A stretch of 64,000 nucleotides of DNA from Silene latifolia (GCF_048544455.1 NC_133526.1:4480001-4544000); one strand, 5' to 3'. Positions 47,238 through 59,294 are shown, numbered from the stretch's first letter. Notes: generated from the letters alone by a model not told the origin. Numbers and translations: made by a program.

Positions 47238-50200
47238 ATGGCAGTAGATTACTACAAGATTCTTCAAGTTGATCGAAACGCAAAAGAAGATGATCTCAAG
47301 AAAGCTTATCGCAAACTTGCTATGAAATGGCATCCCGACAAAAACCCTAATAATAAGAAAGAAGCTGAAGCTAAATTCAAGCAAATCTCCGAAGCTTACG
47401 ATGTAATTATTCTCTTTGTTTGATTTAATTTCATCTATTTACTCTAATTTCATTGTTTAATTTCTGTTTTTGATTGTTTTGAGCTTTAATTTGCAGTCTT
47501 TTGATGTAATTTTGTTTATAGATTGGGATTAATTGAGTATGATTAGTTTTGTTGATTGTGTTTATCCTTAATCGATGATTAGGCAATGTTATACTATCAG
47601 TTATTGTTAATCTTATCTATTTACTGTAATTTCTTTGTTTAATTGATAGTTTTGAACTTTAGTTTGTGGTCTTTTGATGTAATTTTGTTGTGTTTTCGAA
47701 TTTGTTGATTGTGTTTATCCTTTAATCGATGGTTTGAACTTTAACTTTCTGTATTTTGATGTAATTTTGTCTAGATATTGGAGTTAATTAAGCGTGATTC
47801 GTTTCGTCTATGATCTATGGATGATTTTTTGGTGTGTTTGCGAATTTGTTGATTGTGTTTTATCCTTAATCAGATGATGCGATCAGTTATTCCTAATCTT
47901 ATCTATTCACTGTAATTTCATTGTTTGATTTCTGTTGTTTGAAATTTTGAACTTTAATTGGAGGTCTTTTGTTGTAATTTTGTTAAGAGATTGTAATTAA
48001 TTGAGTGATTTCGATGTGTTTGCGAATTTGTTAATTGTATTTATTGTTAGTCCATAATGATCTGGCAATGCTACATTAGTTCCTCCAAATCATCGAACTT
48101 CAATGTTTAATTAGGTTAAATTAAGTAGCAATCAATTGTAATTGGTATAAAGTTTAAAACTTTAGTTGATAATCAACTTGCTATGATTCTTATGTTGATT
48201 TGTAAAGCTTGAAATATTGCTGTTTGATCAGGTCAACTTGATGACATGTTTGCATTTTATGGTTTCTTCATTTTGTCGATTTTTTTTTGATAGGATTCGA
48301 GCTAGGCTCCTATGATATGATACGTTTTTAATACTTTCTGTTGGTATAGGTTTTAAGCGATCCACAAAAACGAGCTGTGTACGATCAATATGGTGAGGAG
48401 GGCTTGAAGGGGCAGGTGCCACCACCAGGGGCAGGATACCCTGGTGGTTCAGACGGAGGAAGTGGTTTCACGTCATTCCGATTCAATACTCGTAGTGCGG
48501 ATGATATTTTCTCTGAGTTTTTCGGGTTTTCAAGTCCCTTTGGAGGAGGACCAGGGGAAATGGGAGGATCTAGAGGCGGGGGACCGAGTGGATTTGGTAG
48601 AGGAGGAATGTTTGGCGATGATATCTTCCATCAGTTTAGTCGTGGTGGTGGTGGTGGAGGTGCTGAGGCATCGAGTATGCCTCGTAAGGCAGCTGCTATT
48701 GAACGGACATTGCCATGTAGTTTGGAGGATTTGTATAGGGGGACTACGAAGAAGATGAAGATTTCAAGGGATGTAGTTGATGCTTCTGGGTAATGTTTCT
48801 TAGTACTCTTATGAATGTTCGGTTCTCAGTATTTTCTGAATAATTTATTGCAGTTGACTATGCTGTCGCTAATGTTAGTGATGATGCTTTTATTTCTGCT
48901 CTTCGCATACTTCGATTATTATTCTGCTATATCTTGGTCACGTTCAGTGTGTTGTTTGGTGTTTGCGAGCTCAATAATATGGGTTACTTTCCTTTGAAAT
49001 ACTTTTTTCGAAGTGTTAGGCAGGTAGTAAACTAAGTTTTCATATCACACGTCTCTCTCTGCATGTGAAACCTCTTTGTCATGTTATTATACTCGATGTC
49101 TCGATGACACATTTTGCTGCAGTAAGCAGTGTAAGGATGTGATTACTGTTTCAGATGATGTTCTTTTAGACTTTTTTTTTTTTTTTGAGATTTGTATTTT
49201 TTTGTTGTCATTTAACTGCTTCTCTTCTATTGAGGTCAAATCCTAGCATGTTATCACGGGTTGACTTCTCTTAATACAAGTGTCGCGTCTCCTAAGCCAC
49301 TAGTCAATAGTCTGTCATCAATGAGCCTGACTTCCCAAGCGGCTCAAATCTAATTGTTTTGTGCTATGTATCGTAATATTGATGCTAGCTGTGCATACTC
49401 ACTCGATCTTCCCTCACGCTCACTCTCTTTGGCCAAGTGCTTAGGACTAAGGTTGAAGTGAAGTGAGCATTCATATCATTTTTGAAAAAAAAAACCTACA
49501 AGCCTTGATATAAATATTTTAAGTTAACCACTCCTACTTCTAACTCCCTATACCAGAACCCAGTGCACAGATGTATGTCCTAGAAATAACTGGCATTCTA
49601 GACCCAGTTCTTGAACATTCCAAACTTGCACTAAAGCGTTCATGATTATGACGCAAGAGAACTCTAGAATGCTCTAGTTTATTCTAGTAGAACTCAAATG
49701 TATTTATAAAAATTCTGGAGACTGTTGTACGTCCTTTTAGCCTTTGAGACAACTATGGTTGATGCGGTGAGAAGTCAAACGTTAGTCCGTGACATTGTGC
49801 TCCCTAGGCAATCACTTGACGAGGTTGAGCATTTGTTAGAATTTGGATTATGTATGAGTATTTTTAATGTTGATGATGGTCACTACACCACAGAAACGGC
49901 TGTTGCTGCCTCAAATTGCGGTTGTGATGACCATGAAGATTTTATTACTTGATTTAGTACCATGATTGTGATGGTTTCACGGACTAATATCCAAGTTTTG
50001 ACCTTTGTGGTCATGTACTTGTTTGTGTGAGTAGTTTCTTGTGACTTATGCGGATATAGATGTTCTGTTTATTAGTTGACTAGTAGCTAGTTGGATGGAT
50101 AGAATTTCTTGTTCTATCATGGATGTAGAGAATTTTAAGATCTTTACTACGGAGTATATAAACTTGCTTGTTCTGCATCTCTGTTATCTGTACCTATTGG

Positions 50201-51855
50201 CCAGAAGCCTATAACTTAAAACACGAGGTCTATAAACCAACTTCATGGCATTCAGCAATTAGTAGTTGACTAGTTGCATATGCTAGCATGGTTCTATCTG
50301 CTTTTGTGATGACCATCTACCTTTCTATTTTTCATTAGATGCCGGTCAGTGTATCTGAAATCTTTTCCCAAATATCTGAAACCCAAAACTTAAGCGTGGA
50401 GAATATACTAAACTTGCAGTACTGTATTATTTCCTCTGGCAATTATTCTTACCATTTTCAATGACAAAAATAGTGTTTTTTTTTTGAATTTTTTTTTTTT
50501 AAAATTTTGTCCTATTGAATGGCAATATGGCATTCTACATCTCTGATACTTTTGCCTTGCAATTTAATGCCTTATTAGATACTACCTTGCCATGTCGAGG
50601 CATTGCTCACTGAGTCACTGCATCTACAAGTGTGTTAAAAGTTTTTCTAGAGTTGAAGTTGAGATACGTGTAACAGAGAAACAGAGATTATTAGGTCCTT
50701 TCTTGCCTGTAGTAGTGTTAGTAACTTCTTTGGTTTTATTTTGTCCATTGAGATTGTTTTCATCTATTTTTGGCTCAGTTTGAGGAATTGTTGATTCGGT
50801 ACTTCTGTGTTCACCAATCACCACTTGAACCTAGTTGATGCATATGTTTACTGTAATCAAATTTTAGAAGTTGGGTTTCAAAATCAGTGTATGCCTGTTA
50901 CACGTTCAACCAGTTTTTACTTTAAATCAGAATGTCGTATGCCATGAGTTCATGACTATTACTTTCTCCTTCGTGCAATGTCCATAGTTGCTGCTTGGTG
51001 GTCCGCTTCTAGAATAATCTTATTGCTATCTGTGTCCATGCCTGTAAGTGGACTGCTTCAAAGCACAATAGGTCAAACAATTAGTCTTGCTGAAGACGGG
51101 TCGGAGCAAGTGACGGATAATACCACTCACAAAACGGATAGGGGGGACAAGGTGGGGGCACCCCCATGTGCTTCCCTCTCTCCTCTATTTGGGTCATTTG
51201 TGAGGAAAAATGGTATCCGTCACTCCAAAGTGACGAGTGACGGATACGTGCCGTCACAAATGAGATTTTGTGTAGGTCAAATGGCCTTTTTCCATCCCTA
51301 CAGAAGGATAGAAAAAAGAGGAAATTTTTGGTGTATTTTATCGATAATCCTAAGTTATCTCAAGTCAGTTTCTAAGTCGTTACCTAATAATCTTATGTTT
51401 TGTTTCTCTTATGTAGGCGGCCAACAACTGTGGAGGAAATCCTCACCATTGATATCAAACCTGGCTGGAAGAAGGGCACAAAAATCACGTATCCAGAAAA
51501 GGGTAATGAGCACCGTGGCATTATACCCTCAGACCTGGTCTTCATTATCGATGAGAAGCCTCATACCGTATTTAAAAGGGACGGTAATGATCTTGTTATC
51601 ACTCAGAAAATTTCCCTCGTTGAATCCCTAACCGGTTATACAGCACAAATAACAACCCTCGATGGTCGTACTCTAACGGTACCCATCAACTCTGTCATTA
51701 GTCCATCTTATGAAGAGGTGGTTAAAGGAGAAGGGATGCCTATCCCGAAAGAACCATCAAAAAAAGGTAACTTGAGGATCAAGTTTAACATCAAGTTTCC
51801 CACGAGGCTTACTCAAGAGCAGAAATCAGGTATCAAGCGGTTGTTATCTTCATAA
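47238..51855 (+). CDS. Class B (type II) DnaJ/Hsp40 co-chaperone
   Basis: Exons 47238-47402, 48350-48789 and 51417-51855 join in phase (intron 1 after codon 55; intron 2 within a Gly codon) to 347 residues. The J domain covers residues 1 to about 68, with [11 protein letters not shown], the HPD tripeptide at 32-34 that triggers Hsp70 ATPase, and [19 protein letters not shown] Gly/Phe/Ser-rich linker follows (about 75-155, with GGFGRGG-type runs). No CxxCxGxG zinc fingers are present, so it is class B. The C-terminal substrate-binding domains contain [53 protein letters not shown] and the end [19 protein letters not shown]. The length is typical. ATG context AACAATGGC is good. The product is likely a cytosolic or nuclear Hsp70 partner. 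Its 3' end is duplicated downstream at 53628-53772. Confidence 0.95.
51078..51272. mobile_element. MULE-type MITE in DnaJ intron 2
   Basis: 195 bp starting CAATTAGTCTTGCTGAAGAC and ending CGTCACAAATGAGATTTTGTG, with a perfect 9-bp duplication TAGGTCAAA at 51069-51077 and 51273-51281, the Mutator target size. Internal AGTGACGGATA phrases are inverted. It creates a misleading open frame within the intron. Confidence 0.82.
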
Positions 51856-52210
51856 GTCGCAGTCATGGCTTTCACATAATGTGTGATTCTATTCATACTG
51901 CTGTTTGATTCTCTGCACGGAATTGCGCACTCTCTTCAGTTTTAGACATTTACTAGAATTTTCAAGTATGAATGAGGCTGTACTTTCTTCTTAACTTTAA
52001 TTTTATTTGTGTACCATAAATGATTTATGTAAGGTTGCCTATTATCATTTCACTAGCGGTTTTGATTTCTATCGATGAATAACGCGCCCCTTGAAACTTT
52101 GATTCTTTCCTGACAGAGTGAGTTTTATTTACTATTGATGAACGAGTCGGTTTGGCTTTTGAGTCGCCACTGACCTAGTTGCTGCTCATTGAAGGCTTAT
52201 GTGACAGTTT
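51856..52210 (+). other. 3' untranslated region of DnaJ and start of the duplicated unit
   Basis: After the stop codon, 51866-51970 is repeated at 53669-53772 (CATGGCTTTCACATAATGTG, AAGGAATTGCGCA-like, TTTTAGACATTTACTAGAAT). 51966-52210 is repeated at about 55306-55420 (GGCTGTACTTT, TTTAATTTT, GTTGCTGCT, GAAGGCTTATGTGACA). This defines the left copy of a tandem duplication that includes the F-box gene. Confidence 0.8.
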
Positions 52211-52568
52211 TAATGAATGCTGGAGTCTGTGAAATCTGTTGACATAATAGCGAGGCAAACTGTTTAAGACTTTTTACATCCTATATTCGTGTGTCGCACG
52301 ACATTAAATTGGTTTTCGTTCAAAATATTGTTATTGAGTTTTGTACGAGACGTTCTTATACGTGAAGCAAGTGCCAATAAACTGTTGCAACATTTATTTT
52401 TTGGACAGACGGTAAAAAAGACGTAACTACATACTGTTTGCTTTATGTTGAATAACTTAGTAACTTTTGCATCAAAAAATTGTACTCTATATATACATAG
52501 ACTAAAGGAGTATAAGATAAGAGAAGAATAGTGACTTTTGAAGAACCGTGAAGGTTACGAGATCGAGT

Positions 52569-53387
52569 CTATGAAAGTCTAGGTCGCTCCGACTCTGTGA
52601 GGCATTGCAAAAGCTTAGGGACTGAGGTGGGCCACCATTGAATCTCGAGCCTATGAAATCCATAGGCTTCAAATTCAAGGAAACTATCTAAAGGCTTTAT
52701 ACATCCCGTTCGTGTGTCGCACAAAATATAATGTCGTTCGTCCCTGAGATACATAAAAATCAATCTGTCATCGTATGGGTGTACCCCGATGTCCCTGATG
52801 TCGTGATCTAATCTGTACCAGGGTGGTTTGATACTATCTGTCAGGAGAATACCTGCACATGAACCTTGGAAAATCGGCTTCCACATCATAATAAAGTTGG
52901 AGATTTTTAGGGCACCGTGGCAGAGCCGTCCATTGCTTGGTTATTGGATTGGTAATGTAATAAAGTCGGTCGCCTTCTTTATTGGTTCTAGAACTACGGC
53001 ATAACACCAAGTCCTTGAATGTGGCCTCTACCCTGAAATAAGGTAGGAACGTCAGCGAGAATTTCGGCAACCTGAGTATGGATTCGATTCTTCCAACATA
53101 GGGGTAAAAGGTTCCGCTCAAGATCATGGTTGTAATGAAGGTCCACTGTTGCTGATCATCAGCATCAATATCAGAACCCGAGCGAGAAAGGGTGGTGCTT
53201 TTCTTTTTGTGATCAGTGAAGTGGGCTGCGAATTTGGAGTCGGAAATTAAAGAACACCAACGCTTGTTTACAGGACTGCATGATAGTACTGTTGCACCAA
53301 GGGAAGTCTAAATAATATTTGAGTTAATATATTGTCATCCAAATCGTCAATTGTTGTTGTTGCATTACCAGCACCGTCATTCATCAT
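52569..53387 (-). pseudogene. F-box pseudogene, first copy of the tandem duplication
   Basis: The start (53385-53387) and first residues, NDGAGNATTTIDDLDDNILT then QILFRLP, match the intact F-box gene at 55879-57162. A 1-bp loss in the F-box (near 53290) puts a stop after YYHAVL. The correct frame then resumes through KRWCSLISDSKFAAHF, LYYITNPITKQWTALPRC and ends at about 52850. There it jumps in another frame to WKPIFQGSCAGILL, IGVHPYDDRLIFMYL, CDTRTGCIKPLDS and WWPTSVPKLL (52889-52569). Relative to the intact gene roughly 165 residues are missing in the middle, so an internal deletion is added to the frameshift. It is clearly non-functional as a full protein. Confidence 0.85.
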
Positions 53388-53627
53388 TTGTACGATTTTT
53401 TTGAGGTCTTACGAGACCCGTGTGTTGCATCAACAATATATATAAGCTTAAGACAGATATATATACCCGTCTTAAATAAGAATTCGTGATATGCAGAGTA
53501 ATATTTAGGCGATTGGAAAGCAATGTATCCTTCATAGCTTTCCTTTTCTTTTTCCTATTAAAATTAAAATTATATTTCCTTTGTTTTATTTTGATAAATT
53601 ACAACTGTGCAAGCACTCGTCAGTTTT

Positions 53628-53772
53628 ATAGCAGAAATCGGGTATCAAGCGGCTATTATCGTCATAAGCCGCAGACATGGCTTTCACATAATGTGTGATT
53701 TTATTCATAATGCTGTGTGATTCTGCAAGGAATTGCGCATTCTCTCCAGTTTTAGACATTTACTAGAATTTC
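53628..53772 (+). pseudogene. Duplicated 3' tail of the DnaJ gene
   Basis: AGCAGAAATCGGGTATCAAG copies the last codons (QKSGIKR), the stop region and the following 3' UTR of DnaJ (51823-51970), with scattered substitutions. It marks the left edge of the second copy of the tandem unit. Nothing of the earlier DnaJ exons is present. Confidence 0.85.
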
Positions 53773-55305
53773 TGAAGAGTCACGAGCGAGAGCACCTAAG
53801 AAGGGGAGACGGTGAATTAGGTGTCTATTTAAAATTTAAGCTTAATGAAAGCTTCTTTTATAACTAAACACTATAAACAGTGCTTAGATGAAAAGAGAAG
53901 TTGATATTTAGAACTAGAGAGTTAGAAGTAATCAACAACGATTAAGCAAACAGAAGTTACAGTGTACTCAACTGTTGATTTCTGAAGATATAAACGTGAG
54001 TTTAGAGTGGCAGCGGAAATAGACACGACAAACGATATTTTTAAAACTGGTTCGGTCACTGCTCCGCGATTTACGTCCATCGCTATTTTATTAAACGTCT
54101 TAGAAATAAACTCATACAAACTAAGACCACCCCGAATAATAAAACAACTCCTCAACTTACTCCGGTTGCTAATGCTTAAAAGCTACTCCGCTTCCAAGAC
54201 TTTTGCTTTGGGCTACTCCGCCGAAAGACTCCGTGCTCAAAAGCTACTCCGCTTCGAAGACTTCGTGCTTAAGATAACTCTATCCTAAGACTTTAGTTTG
54301 GTTCTACCCGGTTGTTACAAGACTCCACTTATCTCAATGTTGTTCACTCAATTGATCGGAGCAGATAAAGTTTAAGTACAAAACACGGGATCCTCGAACT
54401 CGACTAAACGACTAGGTGCCACACAACAAACTCAATCAAAGACTCCAAGAAAAACAAACTTGCAAAATGTAACTCAAAGATTTGTAAGTGATAAACGATT
54501 TTGCAAAGTTAATTTACTCGATAAAGCTTAAGTCTTTTTCAGTTTAAAACTCGTTTGTTGCACACTTGTAAAAATAAATTAAGCAAGGTATTTATAATGT
54601 CCAAGTAGAATACTTTACACATTAAAATATCTTAAACTCATAAGCACAAGTGATTAAAATATTGTAAATAGTTTGCTTGGGCAACATGCACAAGACAATC
54701 GAAATTCTTCTCCAAGTAAACCGAGTATTCTTCCTCAAGAAATCGGTGTATACTCAAGCAAGAAATCAGGTTAGTGCACACACAAATATGGGTTGGGTTT
54801 TTCGTCAAGAAATAAGCATAAATGGTTGTGTTTATGGGAATCATAAACATTTTCATAAATGTAAAAATGAAACAACCCTTTTATAGAAAGTGTCTTATTG
54901 TGCAAGCAAAATCTTTAGCAATACATTGAAAGCTCTATTTTCTTCAAAGACATTAAAACATTTTCAGAAAACTATTTGTGAACATTGAAAGCATTTTAAC
55001 AATAGTTCAAATATTTTCGAAATAATTCTTTGAAGAACGAGTCAGAAGTAACAGTTGACTGAATTATTGTTTTTGCACCTAAACGTAAATTCGAGTTAAA
55101 GATCTCCTTACAACACATGACTTTAACATTAATGACAATCTTCATCTTTGATCTTCATGATGACTTTCTTGATAACCTCGAATTGATAATTGAAGTTTCA
55201 TGCTACATGGTTAAAACTTAAGAGGCACACAATTAAATAACAATGAGATTAATTTGTGTTAAGACATCATCAACATTAACTAATCAAATTGGGTCTCTTT
55301 AATTT
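53773..55305. mobile_element. About 1.5-kb insertion in the duplicated copy (unclassified)
   Basis: Comparison with the left copy shows a clean interruption of the duplicated sequence. AATTTC occurs on both sides (about 53767-53772 and 55299-55304). The ends look weakly inverted (TGAAGAGTCAC at the left; TAAAGAGACCC, reversed, at the right). The start AGAGCACCTAAGAAGGGGAG followed by ACGGTGAATTAGGTG is a phrase I recall from several plant repeats, but the class is unknown. Internal minisatellite at 54177-54275. No domain-bearing frame is seen. Confidence 0.55.
54177..54275. repeat. Three-unit GCTACTCCGC minisatellite
   Basis: Units of about 31 bp start GCTACTCCGCTTCCAAGACT, GGCTACTCCGCCGAAAGACT and GCTACTCCGCTTCGAAGACT, each followed by a (T/C)(T/C)(T/G)TGCT phrase. 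It lies within the 1.5-kb insertion. Confidence 0.8.
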
Positions 55306-55878
55306 CCAATTATGAACGTGGCTGTACTTTTTCCTTAACTTTAATTTTGTTTGTGTATACCATAATTTGAGTCGACACTGATTAGTTGCTGCTGTTTGAA
55401 GGCTTATGTGACAAAGTTAGTAAATTTTGTATGAGACCGTCTCACGGACAATTGTCAGTAACTGTGGAGTGTGGACATCAAAAACCCATATGGTACTCGG
55501 CCATGACTGATATACCAAAATAAAACTAGTTGAGTTAGCTTTCATTGTTGACTGTAATCAACCAAAAATATGGTCCGTAGTTCAAGATATTTATAATTTG
55601 TTACTGACAGGTCAAAACTTATTTACTCCAGAACAGTCACATATATAGTCTTCGTATCCGTCTTATCAAACTGACCTACGATGCCTACCATATATGCAAT
55701 CGAAGCGAGATGAGTTAGCTTTCATATTCAATTAGAACAATGAAAAAACATTACACGGTCTACGAGTTATTCAAGTTTCGGTGCAGACAGGTCATATACC
55801 ATAACTAAGAATATTATGTTAAGAGATACGAAGTAAAACTTTAAGCAACTACAATCACTATATTAAAATAAAATAAAA
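55306..55878. other. Duplicated spacer between DnaJ tail and F-box gene
   Basis: 55306-55420 continues the duplicated DnaJ 3' flank. The rest, to the F-box stop, has a TGAGACCGTCTCACGG motif near 55430-55447, typical of MITE ends, but no full element was delimited. Confidence 0.5.
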
Positions 55879-57162
55879 TTAAGAGGCATTTGACATGTGA
55901 AGCCTTGGAACTGAGGTGGGCCACCATTTGAATTCGAGTCTATGAAACGCCCTGAAATCATATTGTCGCAGGCTTTCTAAAGGCTTTATCAATCTTGACC
56001 GTGTATCGCACAACACTAATTGTCTGTCAAAGAAAAGAGCCATATAAATAAAATTATCATTATTCGGGTGAATTCCACAAAAATAGACGCCAATTTCATC
56101 GTCCACGTCATCCCACAAAGATGTATATAAACTTTTACTCGTAGCACGGGTTGATTCAATTATGTTCACATTACCGATGCATTTACCTTCAAAACTTTGG
56201 TTCCATACGAGTGGTACTTGACTCGGGTCCAATTTCCAAACTATCAACTCCAATTCGACGTCCCTTGTATTTTCCTCGCAATTGTAGCGCACCGTATGAC
56301 CCGAAGTATGCGTGACAAACAATTTCCCTGAAGACTCTCGTAGATACCCGTAAACTGGTAACATAGGGAGAACGTTAGCCTCAATGGTAATAATATCAGT
56401 CGTTTCGTCTACATCAAACGGATTAAACGCGGCCAAATATAACCTATGGTGAAGGTAGACGATTCCATTACAAACAACACCCTTGAAACATTCACGGTAA
56501 ACCGACTCATGAACCGCTACCTCTGATTTAATCGATACACTCAAATTACCTTTCTTCCACTCGCCAATCTCTGAACAATAGACCGCCAATTTGAAAACCG
56601 GTGAATGCAGTGATGCTACGCTTTGATTAATGACAACAACCCGAAACTTGTAATTTTGGGTAAAGTCAGAAGGCTCTTGGCATACTAAACCAACCCACGG
56701 CTTCGAAAACACATGGCATGGTGGCAGAGCAACCCATTGCTTGGTTAGTGGATTGGTAATGTAATAAACCCGAACGCCACCTGGACTGATAATCAGACTA
56801 GAACATAAGACCAAGTCCATGAATGTTGCCACAACATTGAAAGGAGTAGGTAGGGTAACATCGTCCATCATTCTAGTTGTAATAATTGTCCATGGTAGTA
56901 GCTTGTAGTCATCGTCATCAATATCAGGACTTTCCTTCTTGTGATTCGAGAAGTGAGGCGCAAATCCAGGGTCGGAGATCAAAGAATACCAACGTTTGTT
57001 TACAAGACTACATGATAGTACAGTTGTACAAGACGGAAGTCTAAATAATATTTGAGTTAACATATTGTCATCCAAATCGTCGATTGTCGTTGAATTACCA
57101 TCACCGTCGTTGTTAACCTTACGTCTTTTCGTCATATGTGTTTTATTTTTTTTCCTTTTCAT
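55879..57162 (-). CDS. F-box protein (F-box plus C-terminal associated domain), intact
   Basis: A single-exon frame of 427 residues. The N-terminus is very basic (KRKKNK, KRRK), possibly a nuclear signal. The F-box spans residues about 25-68 (TTIDDLDDNMLTQILFRLPS, then SLVNKRWYSLISDP), the part that binds SKP1 in SCF ubiquitin ligases. The rest (about 100-425) alternates strands and loops of the plant F-box-associated/DUF295-like type, with VYYITNPLTKQWVALPPC, FNPFDVDETTDIITIEANVL, VLCDTRSRLIKPLESL and the end KWWPTSVPRLHMSNAS. It should recruit an unknown substrate. The ATG at 57162 was chosen as the first in frame; another at 57135 would give 418 residues. It is the living copy of the pair whose other member is the pseudogene at 52569-53387. 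A Stowaway MITE sits 44 bp upstream. Confidence 0.88.
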   Translation of the reverse strand: MKRKKNKTHMTKRRKVNNDGDGNSTTIDDLDDNMLTQILFRLPSCTTVLSCSLVNKRWYSLISDPGFAPHFSNHKKESPDIDDDDYKLLPWTIITTRMMDDVTLPTPFNVVATFMDLVLCSSLIISPGGVRVYYITNPLTKQWVALPPCHVFSKPWVGLVCQEPSDFTQNYKFRVVVINQSVASLHSPVFKLAVYCSEIGEWKKGNLSVSIKSEVAVHESVYRECFKGVVCNGIVYLHHRLYLAAFNPFDVDETTDIITIEANVLPMLPVYGYLRESSGKLFVTHTSGHTVRYNCEENTRDVELELIVWKLDPSQVPLVWNQSFEGKCIGNVNIIESTRATSKSLYTSLWDDVDDEIGVYFCGIHPNNDNFIYMALFFDRQLVLCDTRSRLIKPLESLRQYDFRAFHRLEFKWWPTSVPRLHMSNAS

Positions 57163-57205
57163 GCTTATCAGAGAATCCCCTACAGACGTTTAGGGCAATC
57201 TTATA

Positions 57206-57543
57206 CTCTCTCCTAGTCGGAGTTTTCTTCCCCTTTGAGTTCTTCCCCTTTGATGTGGACACAAGATTTTAGGAGATGATTAAAGAATTAATAAAGGAAA
57301 ATGATGGGGTTTGTGTATTGGACGGATGAATGAATAATTAGAAATTAAATAAGCAATTGTGGGTCAGCTGGGTTTGGTGATAGGAGAGAGATAAATAAAA
57401 TAAGATTAAAAGTTGGGTGGGGTTTGGTGATAGGAGAGAGGGGTAAATAAAATAAGAGTAAAAGTTTCCAAAATAAGAAAGAGGAAGAAAACCTAAATAA
57501 TCCGTTTAAGGAAATAGGGAAGAAAATAGTGAATAGGAGGGAG
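57206..57543. mobile_element. Stowaway MITE in the F-box promoter
   Basis: It starts CTCTCTCCTAGTC and ends GAATAGGAGGGAG, with TA on each side (57204-57205, 57544-57545). Inner blocks (TTTTCTTCCC / GGGAAGAAAA) match the elements at 49-360 and 61450-61645. It includes a direct repeat of GGGTTTGGTGATAGGAGAG (57369, 57419). Confidence 0.85.
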
Positions 57544-57545
57544 TA

Positions 57546-58658
57546 TGTTGTTTGTGGTCGAATCTTATATTAACATGTCCTATATATACTAAAAGAATAT
57601 GAAAAACTTCAATTTAGATAATCCCCTATATACTTTCCTATTTTGATATAATCCCTTATATACTTTGCTCTTTTGAGGAGCAGAAAATTATTTGTTGTAA
57701 GTTTTTTGTGATAAAAATTTCGTTATCGTAGTTAAAATCTACGGAGTATGTTATTTAAAAACTTATAAAATAATATTATCATTATTTTTGTGTAAGAAAA
57801 TATTTTTATTAAAATGTACTCCCTCGTATTCTTAATAACCCTCCCCTTTCATGGAGGGCACGGGAATTAAGGGAGGGGAGTATTATATAATAAAGTATTG
57901 TAGTGGGGTAGGAGATTGGAGAGAGGGAAGGTATTGTGTGATTAAAATAAGTATTGTTGTGGTGTAAGATGATTAAAATAAGTATTGTTGTGAGCTAAGG
58001 TGAATAAAATAAGATAAAGTAGGAGTATTGTGGAGTATTGTTGTAGAGGTGGGGTGATTAAAATAAGTGTGTCATGTATTACTAGGTGTGTCGTGGATAG
58101 ACGCGTCTTTTTTTTCAAATTTCAGCTCAGGCACAGCTCATGATCCATTGTGTGTCATACCATGTTGGGCTATGACAATCCAGTGTCGTGCTAAAATGGG
58201 TCATGGACTCATGGGCCATGCTTAGGCATGCTTGCCCACTTCCATCGATACTAGAGGGTCTGATAGTTACTACGGTCTACGGGTTGAAGTGTCATTTCGA
58301 CAAAGTCATCATTTTACAAAATCAGGTGCAATTTTTTCGATGGTCGATAAATCTTTTTTTTTTTTTTTTTTTGATGTGACTACGGTCATTTTATGAACTC
58401 GATTCAACCAGTTTTGATTGGAAATTAGTAACTAATGTATGCATGAGTTACGAATGGGCCAAGTACGTACCGGTGTCAATGTGTTTTACGTACCCGTATA
58501 AGTTGAATTTAATACTTGAGTGTCGATGTTGTTAACTGTTAAGCCCAAGGACAAAAGTTCTATACTGTAACCGTATAAATTACAAAATTGTATTGTTGTG
58601 TATCGTGTGCTGGCTCTGTACGTATTCATAATAAAAGAAGCCATTGTTATAACAATCA
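57546..58658. other. Intergenic, with a one-ended Stowaway-like sequence
   Basis: At 57819 TACTCCCTCGTATTCTTAAT looks like a Stowaway left end, followed by internal direct repeats of GATTAAAATAAGTATTGTTG (57939, 57968), but no right end was found before 58100. From 58100 to 58658 only AT-rich DNA and a T-run (58353-58371) are seen. Confidence 0.5.
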
Positions 58659-58731
58659 GGGGATGTAGCTCAGATGGTAGAGCGCTCGCTTAGCATGCGA
58701 GAGGTACGGGGATCGATACCCCGCATCTCCA
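58659..58731 (+). tRNA. tRNA-Ala (anticodon AGC)
   Basis: A 73-nt cloverleaf. Acceptor stem GGGGATG pairs with CATCTCC (one G-U pair), D arm GCTCAGATGGTAGAGC, anticodon stem CTCGC/GCGAG with loop TTAGCAT (AGC), and T stem CGGGG/CCCCG with loop ATCGATA. The discriminator is A and no CCA is encoded, as in eukaryotes. A run of seven T directly after it (58732-58738) is a Pol III terminator. There is no intron. The T loop starts ATC rather than the usual TTC. Confidence 0.95.
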
Positions 58732-59294
58732 TTTTTTTCTTTTTCTTTTTTTGGGGTTTTTCTAGTCACTCATACCTGAATTCTGTAGTATATAAAAACT
58801 TATGTACTCCGTACGTGATTATCTGAATAATGCAATATCTCTATACTCGATAATGGAAACTGTTAAGTTACGTGCTTAATTGCTTATAAAAAACATTATT
58901 CTACAATGTAGCTCTTTATATAAAAATCAAAATCAAAACGCTCTAATGACTTGTATCAAATCAAACCATAAAACATAATCCTTACATAATCTCATACTAA
59001 TATATCATATCAATACCAAATATTGCACCTTCTTCGGGTGCACTTCAAACCGGTGATATTGAACCTACACAGAAAATCCAAACGCTTCGACATAACCATG
59101 TAACCGTAAAACATATTGCATGACTACTATATTAGCACTACGGGTTTGTGTCACACCCATAAACACTGACCTCAATACACGATGATAGTGAAACTCAATA
59201 CCACGCGAGCTGTCAGTGTCCTTCCTCCAAACTAACCTGAGGAACTTGTATCCAAAACACCTTTAAAACCCAATTCCCCATAAAATTAAACGAA
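58732..59294. other. Spacer between tRNA-Ala and the DOG1-like gene
   Basis: T-rich terminator, then AT-rich DNA, probably including the 3' UTR of the minus-strand DOG1-like gene (stop at 59295). No further gene. Confidence 0.6.

Noticed and set aside
51085-51631. Long frame inside DnaJ intron 2
   Set aside because: It begins in intron sequence and a MITE and runs in the wrong phase over exon 3.
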